Origin: Neisseria sp. KEM232
Lineage (GTDB): Bacteria > Pseudomonadota > Gammaproteobacteria > Burkholderiales > Neisseriaceae
Assembly: GCF_002237445.1 (NCBI RefSeq)
Contig: NZ_CP022527.1
Coordinates: forward strand, 806,001-870,000
Direction: 5' to 3'
DNA length: 64,000 bases
The notes below the pieces were generated by a model. It did not search any database, was not told the DNA's origin, and saw nothing but the letters and a program-made list of their open reading frames with translations. The first letter of the stretch is position 1; each line of letters opens with the position of its first letter. Below are positions 32,614-43,908 of the stretch, piece by piece. Position numbers and translations under genes: made by a program.

Positions 32614-33726
32614 ATGAAATCCCCCGTCCTTATCCCCGTACTCGCCCTCCTTCCTGCCGCCGCCTTCGCGCTGGGTTATCATCCTGGCCCCGACTACCGC
32701 GTCGCCCCGCCCGCCGCCTCGCAGGGCTTTTATGAAAGCTACCAAGACTGGGATGCCGCCTGCGACAACACGGGCACCTGCCGCATCGCAGGCTATCAGG
32801 GCGATGCAGAGGTCGAACACCCCGTGTCCGTATTGTTCACACGCCAAGCGGGCGGCAATGCGCCGGTTGTCGGGCAAATCGCTGTCGCCCCCGATTTTAT
32901 AGACAACGCCCCCGATTTGAAGCTGGCGGCCAAAAGCGAACTGCGGCTCAACGGCAAAACACTCGGCACGCTGCGTTTTAACCAAGACGGCTACGGCAAA
33001 CTCAGCGGCGCGCAAACCCAAGCCCTGCTTGCCGCGCTGCGGGGCGACGCGAAAATCGAAGTTGTGTCGGGCGCACAAAAATGGACGCTGTCGGACAAAG
33101 GCGCGGCGGCGGCCATGTTGAAGGTTGACGAATTCCAAGGCCGTCTGAACACGCCCTCCGCCCTGATACGCAAAGGGCAGAGCCGCAGCGAAGCATTGCC
33201 GCCGCAACCCGTGCCGCTGATCCGCGCCGTGGCCGTACCGCAAAAAGGAGAGTACGAACTGAAAAAGGGTACGGCCAAACACAAAGCAGTCATGGCCTTG
33301 CTGCAAAAGAGCAATAACGGCAGGGAAGACGGCGACCTGACCGACCGTTGCCCCGACCTGCACGAAGCCGAGCGGCAGGGCGGCATTACGGTTTATCCGC
33401 TGAACGCCAAACAGGTGCTGGTTGACACTTCGTGCATATCGGGCGCGTATCAGGGCACGGGTTTTAACGCCGTGATGGACGCCAAACTGACCCGCGTCGA
33501 ACAGGTGCTGCCGCGCCAATACGGCGGCAGCGGCGGCTTCGACCCGAAAACCGCCACGCTGTCGGGCAGTTTCAAAGGGCGCGGCTTGGGCGACTGTTGG
33601 AGCGGGCAAAGCGCGGTGTGGAACGGCCACACGTTCGTGCGCAGCAGCGAACATACCACCGGCCAGTGCAAAGGCTTTTTGGGCGGCGCGTGGACGCTGC
33701 CCCTGTTTGTCGGCAAAACCCGATAG
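32614..33726 (+). CDS. DUF1176 periplasmic protein
   Basis: 370 residues from the ATG at 32614 (GGGAAA upstream). The signal peptide ends AAAFA. The N-terminal part has YQDWDAACDNTGTCRIAGY, the DUF1176 hallmark. The C-terminal portion has paired cysteines (DRCPDL, DTSCISGAY, GDCWSGQ, GQCKG) suited to disulfides. The family is widespread in proteobacteria but its function is unknown. It stands alone between DUS terminators. Confidence 0.82.
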   Translation: MKSPVLIPVLALLPAAAFALGYHPGPDYRVAPPAASQGFYESYQDWDAACDNTGTCRIAGYQGDAEVEHPVSVLFTRQAGGNAPVVGQIAVAPDFIDNAPDLKLAAKSELRLNGKTLGTLRFNQDGYGKLSGAQTQALLAALRGDAKIEVVSGAQKWTLSDKGAAAAMLKVDEFQGRLNTPSALIRKGQSRSEALPPQPVPLIRAVAVPQKGEYELKKGTAKHKAVMALLQKSNNGREDGDLTDRCPDLHEAERQGGITVYPLNAKQVLVDTSCISGAYQGTGFNAVMDAKLTRVEQVLPRQYGGSGGFDPKTATLSGSFKGRGLGDCWSGQSAVWNGHTFVRSSEHTTGQCKGFLGGAWTLPLFVGKTR

Positions 33727-33736
33727 CGATAGGCAG

Positions 33737-33777
33737 AAGGCCGTCTGAAAACCGAAAACGGGATTTCAGACGGCCTC
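33737..33777 (+). terminator. DUS inverted-pair terminator
   Basis: GAAGGCCGTCTGAAA pairs with TTTCAGACGGCCTC 10 bases after the DUF1176 stop. Confidence 0.7.
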
Positions 33778-33832
33778 CCACTTGCAAATCCGCCCGCAGC
33801 CGCCATAATGGCGGCCTTTGAAAGGAAACCCC

Positions 33833-34093
33833 GTGCCCACCGTTACCCTCTACTCCGGCCCGCACTGCCCCTACTGCAATATGGCCAAAGCCCTGCTCAA
33901 ACAGTTCGGCGTGCAAAACATCGTCGAAATCGGCGCGCACACCGACCCCGAAGCCTTTGAAACCATGCGCCAGGCCACCGGCACGCGCACCGTGCCGCAG
34001 ATTTTCATCGGCGGCAAACACGTCGGCGGTTTCAGCGAGCTGCGCGCCCTGCACAACGCCGGCCGCCTGACCGAAATGCTGTCGGGCGAATAG
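33833..34093 (+). CDS. grxC: Glutaredoxin 3
   Basis: 86 residues from the GTG at 33833, preceded by AAAGGAAA. Active site CPYC (residues 12-15), the TVPQIFIGG cis-Pro motif and GGFSEL glutathione-binding turn are all present. It reduces protein disulfides with glutathione in the cytosol. It lies 52 bases upstream of secB, the same grxC-secB order found in many proteobacteria, so the two are probably cotranscribed. Confidence 0.93.
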   Translation: MPTVTLYSGPHCPYCNMAKALLKQFGVQNIVEIGAHTDPEAFETMRQATGTRTVPQIFIGGKHVGGFSELRALHNAGRLTEMLSGE

Positions 34094-34145
34094 ATTTTCC
34101 AACCCCGCCGTTTTCAGACGGCACAACCCAAAAGCGAGAGCAAAC

Positions 34146-34592
34146 ATGAGCGAACAAGAAAACCAGCAGCAACCCGTTTTCAGCATTGAAAAAATCTACG
34201 TCAAAGACCTGTCTTTGGAAGTGCCGCACGCGCCGCGCGTCTTCCTCGAACAGGGCGAGCCCAATGTCGAAATGCGTATTTCCACGCAGAGCGAAAAACT
34301 GGAAGACAACTTCTACGACGTGTCCGTCACCGTTACCGTCACCGCCCGTCTCGAAGACGAGCGCGTGATGTTCCTCAACGAAGTCACGCAAAACGGCATC
34401 TTCCGTTTGGAAAACATTCCCGAAGAGGATATGTCGGTGCTGCTGTCGGTGGCCTGCCCGAACATCCTGTTCCCCTACGCGCGCGAAGCCGTGTCTTCCG
34501 CCATCACCCGCGCAGGTTTCCCGCCCGTGCTGCTTGCCCCGATCAACTTCGAGGCGATGTACCAACAGCAGCAGGAACAGGGCAACGCCTGA
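34146..34592 (+). CDS. secB: Protein-export chaperone SecB
   Basis: 148 residues, full length. It has the SecB start (QPVFSIEKIYVKDLSLEVP), the VTVTVTARLEDE strands, and CPNILFPYAREAVSSAITRAGFPPVLLAPINF, which is the most conserved SecB block. It holds preproteins unfolded for SecA. Probably in an operon with grxC. A DUS terminator follows. Confidence 0.96.
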   Translation: MSEQENQQQPVFSIEKIYVKDLSLEVPHAPRVFLEQGEPNVEMRISTQSEKLEDNFYDVSVTVTVTARLEDERVMFLNEVTQNGIFRLENIPEEDMSVLLSVACPNILFPYAREAVSSAITRAGFPPVLLAPINFEAMYQQQQEQGNA

Positions 34593-34610
34593 TTCCCGAT
34601 ACGCGGTTTA

Positions 34611-34652
34611 AAGGCCGTCTGAAAGCCCTTTCGGGGTTTTCAGACGGCCTTT
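34611..34652 (+). terminator. DUS inverted-pair terminator of secB
   Basis: AAAGGCCGTCTGAAAGCCC pairs with GGGTTTTCAGACGGCCTTT. A second DUS pair lies at 34741-34783. Confidence 0.75.
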
Positions 34653-34881
34653 GAATATCGGAGTAGGGTGTGTACCGCAGGTACGCACGCGGTTTGTTGC
34701 AAGGCAGCGGCAAACGTGTCCTGCGTTTTGCCTGCGGCTCAAAGGCCGTCTGAAAACCCCGAAAGGGCTTTCAGACGGCCTTTGTCCGACATATCGAAAG
34801 AAGCAGCGGTTATTTAGCGGCGGCGGCAAAGTTTGTTATAGTCCGCCGCTCTTGAAACCCGCACAGCGTTAAAATTATTTT

Positions 34882-36099
34882 ATGGATACGCATCAGACAC
34901 ATGTCAATCCGTGGCCGGTGATTTCGGCGGCGGCCTTTATCCTTTTGGTTACCATCGGCATGAGGATGTCTTTGGGGCTATTTGTCCAACCCGTCGTCAA
35001 CACCACGGCGCTGGGCATCGAACAGTTCAGCCTGGTGATTGCCGTGTTCCAGCTGATGTGGGGCGTGGCGCAGCCGGTGACGGGCGCACTGGCCGACCGT
35101 TTCGGCGCACGCAGGGTGCTGGCGGGCGGCGCGCTGCTGCTGTCGGCGGCCTGTTTTCTCGTGCCGCAGCTGCCGACGCTGTGGGGCATGATGCTGACGG
35201 TGGGCGTGCTGCTGGCTTTCGGTACGGGCGCGGGCGGCTTTTCCATCATCATGGGGCAGGTGGCGGCGAAGCTGCCGCCGCAGATGCGCGGGCTGGCTTC
35301 GGGCGCGGTGAACGCGGGCGGCTCGGCGGGGCAGTTTCTGTTTGCGCCGCTGGTGCAGGGGCTTTTGGTGCTGCCCTATGCGGGCTGGCAGGGCGTGTTT
35401 TATGTATGGAGCGGCATCGCACTGCTGATTGTGCCCGTGGCATGGTGGCTGACGCGCGGCAGCGTTCAGACGGCCTCAGCTGCCTCGGCGCAGGCGCACG
35501 AAGCAGGCGGCCTCAAAGGCGCGGTGGCCGCCGCTTTCCGCAACCGCAGCTATCTGCTTTTGCACGCGGGATTTTTCACCTGCGGCTTTCACATTGCTTT
35601 TTTGGTGACGCACCTGCCGACGGAAATCGCGCTGTGCGGCCTGCCGCCGTCGGTGGCTTCGGCCTCGCTGGCGGTAATCGGTTTGGCGAACATTGCCGGC
35701 TGCCTGTTTTCCGGCTGGTGCGTCGGCCGCTTCCGTGCCAAATACGTGCTCGCCGCCCTGTACGGTTCGCGCGTGCTGCTGGTGGCGGCCTATCTCGCAG
35801 CGCCGCGCACCGATATGAATTTCTACCTGTTTGCCTCCGGGCTGGGCTTTACCTGGCTGGCGACCGTCGCCCCCACCGCCGCGCTGACGGGTAAGCTGTT
35901 CGGCACGCGCTATCTGGCGACGCTGTTCGGCCTTACCATGCTCAGCCACCAGATAGGCGGTTTTCTCGGTTCGTATCTGGGCGGGCGCGTGGTGTCGGCC
36001 TTCAACGACTACGGCTGGATGTGGTATGCCGATATGGCGTTGGCGGGCGCGGCGGCGCTGCTGAACTTGCCGATACGCGAGCCGGAAGCGGAGCGGTAA
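34882..36099 (+). CDS. Major facilitator superfamily transporter
   Basis: 405 residues with 12 predicted membrane segments. The loop between segments 2 and 3 has the MFS motif GALADRFGARRVL. The central cytoplasmic loop (about 190-215) contains a DUS-encoded QTAS stretch. It resembles the oxalate/formate-antiporter-like and YbfB-like MFS groups, but the substrate is not determinable. A TATAGT at 34837-34842 is a candidate -10. Confidence 0.82.
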   Translation: MDTHQTHVNPWPVISAAAFILLVTIGMRMSLGLFVQPVVNTTALGIEQFSLVIAVFQLMWGVAQPVTGALADRFGARRVLAGGALLLSAACFLVPQLPTLWGMMLTVGVLLAFGTGAGGFSIIMGQVAAKLPPQMRGLASGAVNAGGSAGQFLFAPLVQGLLVLPYAGWQGVFYVWSGIALLIVPVAWWLTRGSVQTASAASAQAHEAGGLKGAVAAAFRNRSYLLLHAGFFTCGFHIAFLVTHLPTEIALCGLPPSVASASLAVIGLANIAGCLFSGWCVGRFRAKYVLAALYGSRVLLVAAYLAAPRTDMNFYLFASGLGFTWLATVAPTAALTGKLFGTRYLATLFGLTMLSHQIGGFLGSYLGGRVVSAFNDYGWMWYADMALAGAAALLNLPIREPEAER

Positions 36100-36110
36100 A
36101 GCTACCGCAA

Positions 36111-36165
36111 GAGGCCGTCTGAAAGCCCGTTTCCGAGCGGAAAAGGCGTTTTCAGACGGCCTTTT
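36111..36165 (+). terminator. DUS inverted-pair terminator
   Basis: GAGGCCGTCTGAAAGCCC ... GGCGTTTTCAGACGGCCTTTT. Confidence 0.65.
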
Positions 36166-36281
36166 GCCCTGTGTGCCGCTGCTTTTGCCGCCGCGGCTTT
36201 TCCCGTAGAATGCGGCCTTTCCATTTTTCAGACGGCCTGCGATTACGCAGGCCGTCTGAAATACGCAGAGCAAACAACAAT

Positions 36282-38129
<1,848 letters not shown>

Positions 38130-38138
38130 ACAGGCACA

Positions 38139-38169
38139 GAGGCCGTCTGAAAGGTTTTCAGACGGCCTG
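38139..38169 (+). terminator. DUS inverted-pair terminator
   Basis: AGGCCGTCTGAAAG GTT TTCAGACGGCCT: two uptake sequences nearly back to back. A second pair follows at 38183-38223. Confidence 0.75.
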
Positions 38170-38262
38170 AAATTTTACGCCTGAGGCCGTCTGAAACCCA
38201 CGAAACCCGCTTTCAGACGGCCTCAGGCCGTGTTCCCACACCAAACAAAGGAGCAAACGGAT

Positions 38263-39450
38263 ATGGAACAAACAGCCGAACGCCAATCCTGGCTGAAACT
38301 CGCCCTGATGCCCCATATCGGCGCGGAAACCTTTTTGCAGCTGGTCGGCCACTTCGGCAGCGCCGCCGCTGCGTGGCAGGCCGGTGCGGATGCCGTGCGG
38401 CCGCTGCTTGCCCGCAAACAGGCGCGGGAGGCTTGGGCAAACAGGCGCGGCGAGGCCGAACGCGCCGCCGAAGCCGCCCTGCGCTGGGAAGAAGGCGAAG
38501 GCTGCCGCCTGCTGATGCTGTGCGACGGCGACTTCCCCTCCATGCTCGGCGAGGGCATGACGCCGCCGCCTTTGCTGTTTGCACGCGGCAATACCGCGCT
38601 GCTGCACCGCCCGTCCGTCGCCGTGGTCGGCAGCCGCCACGCCACGCCGCAGGCCGAACGCATCGCCCGCGATTTCGGCCGCGCCCTGTCGCAGCAGGGC
38701 ATCGCCGCCGTTTCCGGCATGGCGGCGGGCATCGACACCGCCGCCCATCTGGGCGCGCTCGAGGGCGCGGGCGGCACGGTGGCCGTGTGGGGCACGGGCA
38801 TAGACCGCATCTATCCGCCGTCGAACAAAAACCTTGCCTACCAAATCGCCGAACGCGGTCTGATTGTCAGCGAGTTCCCGCTGGGTACGCGGCCGCTGGC
38901 GGGCAACTTCCCGCGCCGCAACCGCATCATCGCCGCGCTGGCGCAGGCCGTTTTGGTGGTGGAAGCCGCTGTGGAATCGGGCTCGCTCATCACCGCGCGG
39001 CTGGCGGCGGAAATGGGACGCGAAGTGATGGCCGTGCCCGGCTCGATCGACAACCCGCACAGCAAGGGCTGCCACAGGCTGATTAAAGAGGGCGCGAAAC
39101 TCACCGAATCGCTGGAAGACATTCTGAGCGAATGCCCGCAACTGTTGCCAAACGGCGCGGCTTCATCATATTCTATAAATAGAGAAACGCGGCAGGACAC
39201 GCCGCGCCAAGTTCAGACGGCCTCTGCCCAAGTGCGGCAGAGGCCGTCTGAAACGCAGGAAAAGGCGCAAACGGCAGACGGCGGCACGGGTAGCTTGCTT
39301 GATAAAATGGGCTACGACCCCATACACCCCGACACTTTGGCCGAGCGCCTCGGCCTGTCTGCCGCCGACATTTACGCCGCGCTGCTCGAAATGGAACTGG
39401 AAGGCCGCGTGGCGGCGGCATCGGGCGGGCGCTACCAGAGAATCCGCTAG
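38263..39450 (+). CDS. dprA: DNA processing protein A (competence)
   Basis: 395 residues from the ATG at 38263 (AAAGGAG). A helical N-terminus precedes the DprA Rossmann domain with VAVVGSRHATP, GMAAGIDTAAHLGAL, NLAYQIAERG, SEFPLGTRPLAGNFPRRNR and ESGSLITARLAAEMGR. A DUS-containing linker (about 315-345) and a C-terminal DML1-like winged helix (about 350-395) follow. DprA loads RecA on incoming single-stranded DNA during transformation. It is the first of a dprA-smg-topA run, a known proteobacterial order. The linker is encoded by a 17-bp DUS hairpin (39212-39252). Confidence 0.94.
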   Translation: MEQTAERQSWLKLALMPHIGAETFLQLVGHFGSAAAAWQAGADAVRPLLARKQAREAWANRRGEAERAAEAALRWEEGEGCRLLMLCDGDFPSMLGEGMTPPPLLFARGNTALLHRPSVAVVGSRHATPQAERIARDFGRALSQQGIAAVSGMAAGIDTAAHLGALEGAGGTVAVWGTGIDRIYPPSNKNLAYQIAERGLIVSEFPLGTRPLAGNFPRRNRIIAALAQAVLVVEAAVESGSLITARLAAEMGREVMAVPGSIDNPHSKGCHRLIKEGAKLTESLEDILSECPQLLPNGAASSYSINRETRQDTPRQVQTASAQVRQRPSETQEKAQTADGGTGSLLDKMGYDPIHPDTLAERLGLSAADIYAALLEMELEGRVAAASGGRYQRIR

Positions 39451-39498
39451 AAAGCGCAGGCGCGGCGAGGCCGCATCACAGTAAGAGGAAACAGCACT

Positions 39499-39954
39499 AT
39501 GGCGGAACTCATCGCCTTTCTGATCGAACATTTCCAAGACTTCGACGCCTGCCCCTCGGGCGGCGATTTGGGCAGCCTGCTGGAAGAAGTGGGCTTCGGC
39601 GAAGACGACATCCACAAAACGCTGATGCTGATCGACGTGTTGAACGAAGAATCGCAATGGCAGGCGGCGGAGCAGGGCAGCGGCGCGCTGCGCGTCTACT
39701 GGCCGGAAGAATGCGACCGTCTGCCGCCCGAAGTGCGCGGACTGCTGCACCAGCTCGAACAGGCGGGCGCACTGAGCACTGGCCAGCGCGAGTTTGTCGT
39801 CAACGCCCTGATGTTCATGCCGACGGAAGAAGTGACGGCGGACACGGCCAAAGTCGTGTGCCTTTTGGTATTGTGGGCGCAGAAAGCCGAGCTGCCCGTG
39901 CTCATCGGCGACGAACTGATGGCCGCCCTGCACGGCAAGGCGACCATGCACTAG
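39499..39954 (+). CDS. smg: Smg (DUF494) protein
   Basis: 151 residues, typical size. The pattern LIAFLIEHF, GFGEDDIHKTLMLIDVL and the C-terminal ELPVLIGDELMAAL match the Smg/DUF494 family, classically encoded between dprA and topA. Function is unknown; it is predicted cytoplasmic and helical. It is followed by a short GGGCTGTTGACAATC half-repeat right at its stop codon. Confidence 0.88.
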   Translation: MAELIAFLIEHFQDFDACPSGGDLGSLLEEVGFGEDDIHKTLMLIDVLNEESQWQAAEQGSGALRVYWPEECDRLPPEVRGLLHQLEQAGALSTGQREFVVNALMFMPTEEVTADTAKVVCLLVLWAQKAELPVLIGDELMAALHGKATMH

Positions 39955-40088
39955 GGCTGTTGACAATCAGTCAAGGCCGTCTGAAAACAGGCGGCGGCAG
40001 ACGCAGGAAAACCTTTTCAGACGGCCTCATCCCCCCTTAATGAGGCCGTCTGAAACACCCGAAAACCATTCAGACACAGAGAAGAGCG

Positions 40089-42395
40089 ATGGCAAAAAAC
40101 CTTTTAATCGTCGAATCCCCGTCCAAAGCCAAAACCCTGAAAAAATACCTCGGCGGCGATTTTGAAATTTTGGCCTCCTACGGCCATGTGCGCGATCTCG
40201 TGCCGAAAAACGGCGCGGTCGATCCCGACAACCATTTCGCCATGAAATACCAGCTGGTCGCCCGCAACGCCAAACACGTCGATGCCATCGTGGCCGAAGC
40301 CAAAGAAGCCGAAAACATCTATCTGGCTACCGACCCGGATAGGGAAGGCGAAGCGATTTCATGGCACTTGCAGGAAATCCTCAAATCCAAACGCGGTCTG
40401 AAAAACATCCATCCCAAGCGCGTGGTGTTTCACGAAATCACCAAAAACGCCGTGCTCGATGCCATCGCCCACCCACGCGAGTTGGAAATCAACCTCGTCG
40501 ATGCCCAGCAGGCTCGCCGCGCACTCGATTATCTGGTCGGCTTCAACCTCTCGCCGCTGTTGTGGAAAAAAATCCGTCGCGGCCTCTCCGCAGGCCGCGT
40601 GCAAAGCCCCGCGCTGCGTCTGATTTGCGAGCGCGAAAACGAAATCCGCGCCTTTGAAGCGCAGGAGTATTGGACGGTACACCTCGACAGCCACAAAAGC
40701 CGCAGCAAATTCACCGCCAAGCTGGTGCAGTTCGACGGTAAAAAACTCGAACAGTTCGACATGCCGTCTGAAACCGCGCAGGCCGAAGTGCTGGCCGCGC
40801 TCGAAGGCAGAGAAGCCGTTGTCTCCGCCGTGGAAAAGAAAAAACGCAGCCGCAACCCGGCCGCGCCGTTTACTACATCGACCATGCAGCAGGACGCAGT
40901 ACGCAAGCTCGGCATGACCACCGACCGCACCATGCGCACCGCCCAGCAGCTTTACGAGGGCATCGACGTAGGGCAGGGTGCAATCGGTCTGATCACTTAT
41001 ATGCGTACCGACAGCGTGAATCTTGCCGACGAAGCGCTCACCGAAATCCGCCACTACATCGAAAACAAAATCGGCAAAGAATACCTGCCAAGCGCGGCCA
41101 AGCAGTACAAAACCAAATCGAAAAACGCGCAGGAAGCCCACGAAGCCATCCGCCCGACTTCCGTTTACCGCACGCCCGAAAGCGTGAAACCGTTTCTCAC
41201 CGCCGACCAGTTCAAGCTCTACCAAATGATTTGGCAGCGCACCGTCGCCTGCCAGATGACGCCCGCCAAATTTGACCAAACCACGGTGGACATCGCCGTG
41301 GGCGAAGGTGTGTTCCGCGTAACTGGCCAAGTGCAGACCTTCGCCGGTTTCTTGAGCGTCTATGAAGAAGGCAGCGACGACGAAGAGAGCGAAGAAAGCA
41401 AAAAACTGCCCGAAATGGCCGAGGGCGACACACTGCCGGTTGACAAACTCTACGGCGAACAGCATTTCACCACTCCGCCGCCGCGCTACAACGAAGCCAC
41501 GCTGGTCAAAGCCCTCGAAGAATACGGCATCGGCCGCCCCTCGACCTACGCCAGCATTATTTCCACGCTCAAAGACCGCGAATACGTTACCCTCGAGCAA
41601 AAACGCTTCATGCCCACCGACACCGGTGACATCGTCAACAAATTCCTGACCGACCACTTCGCCCAATACGTCGATTACCACTTCACCGCCAAACTCGAAG
41701 ACCAGCTCGACGAAATCGCCAGCGGCAAACGCGAGTGGGTGCCCGTGATGGACAAATTCTGGAAGCCCTTCCACAAACAAGTGGCCGAAAAAGAAGGCAT
41801 CGAGCGCGCCAAATTCACCACCGAAGAGCTGGACGAAACCTGCCCTAAATGCGGCGAACACAAACTGCAAATCAAGTTCGGCAAAATGGGTCGTTTCGTC
41901 GCCTGCGCCGGCTATCCCGAATGCAGCTACACCCGCAACGTCAACGAAACCGCCGAAGAGGCAGCCGAGCGCATCGCCAAAGCCGAAGCCGAACAGGCCG
42001 AACTCGACGGGCGCGAGTGCCCCAAATGCGGCGGACGGCTGGTGTACAAATACAGCCGCACCGGCAGCAAATTCATCGGCTGCGCCAACTATCCCAAGTG
42101 CAAACACATCGAACCGCTGGAAAAACCCAAAGACACCGGCGTCGAATGCCCGCAATGCAAAAAAGGCCATCTGGTCGAGCGCAAATCGCGTTACGGCAAA
42201 CTGTTTTACAGCTGCAGCACCTACCCCGACTGCAACTACGCCACCTGGAACCCGCCGCTCTCCGAAGAATGCCCCAACTGCCATTGGCCGATTTTAACCA
42301 TCAAAACCACCAAACGCTGGGGCGTGGAAAAAGTCTGCCCGCAAAAAGAATGCGGTTGGAAAGAGCAGATTGAACCGCCTGCGCCCAAAGAATAG
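40089..42395 (+). CDS. topA: DNA topoisomerase I
   Basis: 768 residues. The TOPRIM start LLIVESPSKAKTLKKYLG, acidic DPDREGEAI, SAGRVQSPALRLI, and active-site Tyr304 in GLITYMRTDS are all present. Four C-terminal C4 zinc ribbons follow (CPKCGEHKL, CPKCGGRLV, CPQCKKGHL, CPNCHWPIL). It relaxes negative supercoils in the cytoplasm. It ends the dprA-smg-topA cluster. Confidence 0.96.
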   Translation: MAKNLLIVESPSKAKTLKKYLGGDFEILASYGHVRDLVPKNGAVDPDNHFAMKYQLVARNAKHVDAIVAEAKEAENIYLATDPDREGEAISWHLQEILKSKRGLKNIHPKRVVFHEITKNAVLDAIAHPRELEINLVDAQQARRALDYLVGFNLSPLLWKKIRRGLSAGRVQSPALRLICERENEIRAFEAQEYWTVHLDSHKSRSKFTAKLVQFDGKKLEQFDMPSETAQAEVLAALEGREAVVSAVEKKKRSRNPAAPFTTSTMQQDAVRKLGMTTDRTMRTAQQLYEGIDVGQGAIGLITYMRTDSVNLADEALTEIRHYIENKIGKEYLPSAAKQYKTKSKNAQEAHEAIRPTSVYRTPESVKPFLTADQFKLYQMIWQRTVACQMTPAKFDQTTVDIAVGEGVFRVTGQVQTFAGFLSVYEEGSDDEESEESKKLPEMAEGDTLPVDKLYGEQHFTTPPPRYNEATLVKALEEYGIGRPSTYASIISTLKDREYVTLEQKRFMPTDTGDIVNKFLTDHFAQYVDYHFTAKLEDQLDEIASGKREWVPVMDKFWKPFHKQVAEKEGIERAKFTTEELDETCPKCGEHKLQIKFGKMGRFVACAGYPECSYTRNVNETAEEAAERIAKAEAEQAELDGRECPKCGGRLVYKYSRTGSKFIGCANYPKCKHIEPLEKPKDTGVECPQCKKGHLVERKSRYGKLFYSCSTYPDCNYATWNPPLSEECPNCHWPILTIKTTKRWGVEKVCPQKECGWKEQIEPPAPKE

Positions 42396-42415
42396 CGTGT
42401 TTGGTTTAATGGATA

Positions 42416-42460
42416 AAAAAGGCCATCTGAAACCCTGCAACAGGTTTCAGACGGCCTTTT
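42416..42460 (+). terminator. DUS inverted-pair terminator of topA
   Basis: AAAAAAGGCCATCTGAAACC (one DUS mismatch) pairs with GGTTTCAGACGGCCTTTT. A Correia-like element starts at its very end. Confidence 0.7.
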
Positions 42461-42565
42461 ATAGTGAGCCAAAATAGAAAAGATACAAGGCAGCAAGCCG
42501 CAGACAGTATGGGTAATACGGCAAGGCGCAGCAACGCCGTATATTTTTTATTTTGGCTCACTATA
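42460..42565. repeat. Correia-like element, short form, 'GAGCCAAAATA' ends
   Basis: 106 bases with perfect ends TATAGTGAGCCAAAATA / TATTTTGGCTCACTATA. The core is the Correia core in reverse orientation (ACAAGGCAGCAAGCCGCAGA, then GGCAAGGCGCAGCAACGCCG). Confidence 0.85.
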
Positions 42566-42671
42566 TTGTCTGCGGCACGGATATCATGCGCGGCACGATT
42601 GGAAGGCCGTCTGAAAGTGCGGCCGGCCGTTTTCAGACGGCCTCGGCCTGCCTTTACCGCAGGATTGGCTA

Positions 42672-42827
42672 TATAGTGAAACAACACGAAAATCTACGGC
42701 GTTGCTGCGCCTTAGCTCGAAGAGGGCGGTTTTCTACGGTATTGGAAATGCCAAGAAAACCTGCCCCGTACTACTTGTACTGTCTGCGGCTTGCTGCCTT
42801 GTATCTTTCCTATTTTGTTTCACTATA
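42672..42827. repeat. Correia-like element, long form with hybrid ends
   Basis: 156 bases. The left end TATAGTGAAACAACACG matches the element at 21262, but the right end (CTATTTTGTTTCACTATA) mixes the two end types. It contains the extra about 50-base internal segment (TTAGCTCGAAGAGGGCGGTT to CAAGAAAACCTGCCCCGTAC) typical of full-length Correia elements. Confidence 0.85.
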
Positions 42828-42960
42828 ATGCGCCGCAGACAAAACGACAGAGGCCGTCTGAAAGCCTGAAAAACGGAGACGGTTTCCGTTCCGCGCCATA
42901 TTTTCAGACGGCCTTCGGATATCCGCGATAAGGCCGTCTGAACACCACAGAGAGAAAATC

Positions 42961-43908
42961 ATGCGTACAACCAAACCCATCCTGCTTTTGCCCGTCACAC
43001 TCGTCCTGCTGGCGGCCTGCGGCCAACACGCGGAAGAAAGCGCCCCCGCCGCCTATGCCCCCGCCGCCGCGATGGAATACAGCGAAGCTGCGCCCGAGCG
43101 CGAGCAGGAAAACGCCGTCCGCGCCGACAACATGGTGCTGGCACAAAAGGCGGAAGGGCGGCAACTGGTAGTGGAAGCTGATATCGAGTTTAAAACCGAA
43201 AACACGCGTCAGACCGTGGCGGAAGTGGAAAAACTCACGCTGCAATACGACGGATTTATCGAAAAAAGCGGCATTTCCGCCTCGGTGTCCGACGAACAGA
43301 CCTATCCGCAGCAGGACGGACAGCTGCTGGTTATCCGCCGCTACGGGCAGGCGGGCGATATGACCGTGCGCCTGCCGAAAGACAAAACGGCAGACTTTTT
43401 GCGCGATATGCAGAAACACATTGTGTTTTTGCAGGAACAGAATTTCAGCGCGGCCGATGTCGCTCTCGATTTGCGCCGCGCTGCTTTGGAAGCCGCACGG
43501 CAGCGCGAGTTGGCCGAGCGTTTGCAGAACACCGCCGATTCGGCGGAAAAAAGCGACAAAAGCGGCACGGCCGACGTGCAGGTCAGGCAGTCCGACGCCC
43601 GCGCGCAGCAGGAATACGCCGAATTGCAGCGGGCATACTGGCAGGACAGAGTGGATTTCGCCACCGTTCGCCTGCGCTTCGAGCAGCCCGAAGCCGTGTT
43701 CCGCTACACCCGTCCTGACAGCGACGCCGAAGCGCGGCAGTATGCGCCGGGCTTCTGGCAGTCGGTCGGCGTGATGCTGAAACAGGGCTGGGCGGGCTTT
43801 TTACGCGGCGTTCTGTTCCTGTTCGGCCTGTGGCCTCTGGTTTTATTGGCTGCCGCATCGCTGTTCGGCTGGCGCAAAATCAAACGGATGAAAAAGAAAA
43901 CAAAATGA
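42961..43908 (+). CDS. DUF4349 membrane lipoprotein
   Basis: 315 residues. Lipobox LLAAC gives Cys20. The DUF4349 domain spans about 60-290: VEADIEFKTENTRQTVAEVEKL, DMTVRLPKDKTADFL, a coiled coil (about 165-215), and the closing membrane helix (about 283-305) with a basic tail KRMKKKTK. The family is widespread and of unknown role. Its stop TGA overlaps the ATG of rsmD (ATGA), so the two are translationally coupled. The stretch 42396-42960 upstream otherwise holds only DUS and two Correia-like elements. Confidence 0.82.
   Translation: MRTTKPILLLPVTLVLLAACGQHAEESAPAAYAPAAAMEYSEAAPEREQENAVRADNMVLAQKAEGRQLVVEADIEFKTENTRQTVAEVEKLTLQYDGFIEKSGISASVSDEQTYPQQDGQLLVIRRYGQAGDMTVRLPKDKTADFLRDMQKHIVFLQEQNFSAADVALDLRRAALEAARQRELAERLQNTADSAEKSDKSGTADVQVRQSDARAQQEYAELQRAYWQDRVDFATVRLRFEQPEAVFRYTRPDSDAEARQYAPGFWQSVGVMLKQGWAGFLRGVLFLFGLWPLVLLAAASLFGWRKIKRMKKKTK

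Noticed and set aside
40359..42284. 641-codon open frame on the minus strand
   Set aside because: Antisense to topA; no motifs of its own and the sense gene is certain.
42460..42827. CRISPR-like repeats
   Set aside because: The repeated sequences are two Correia-like elements with terminal inverted repeats, not regularly spaced short repeats; no cas genes are present in the window.
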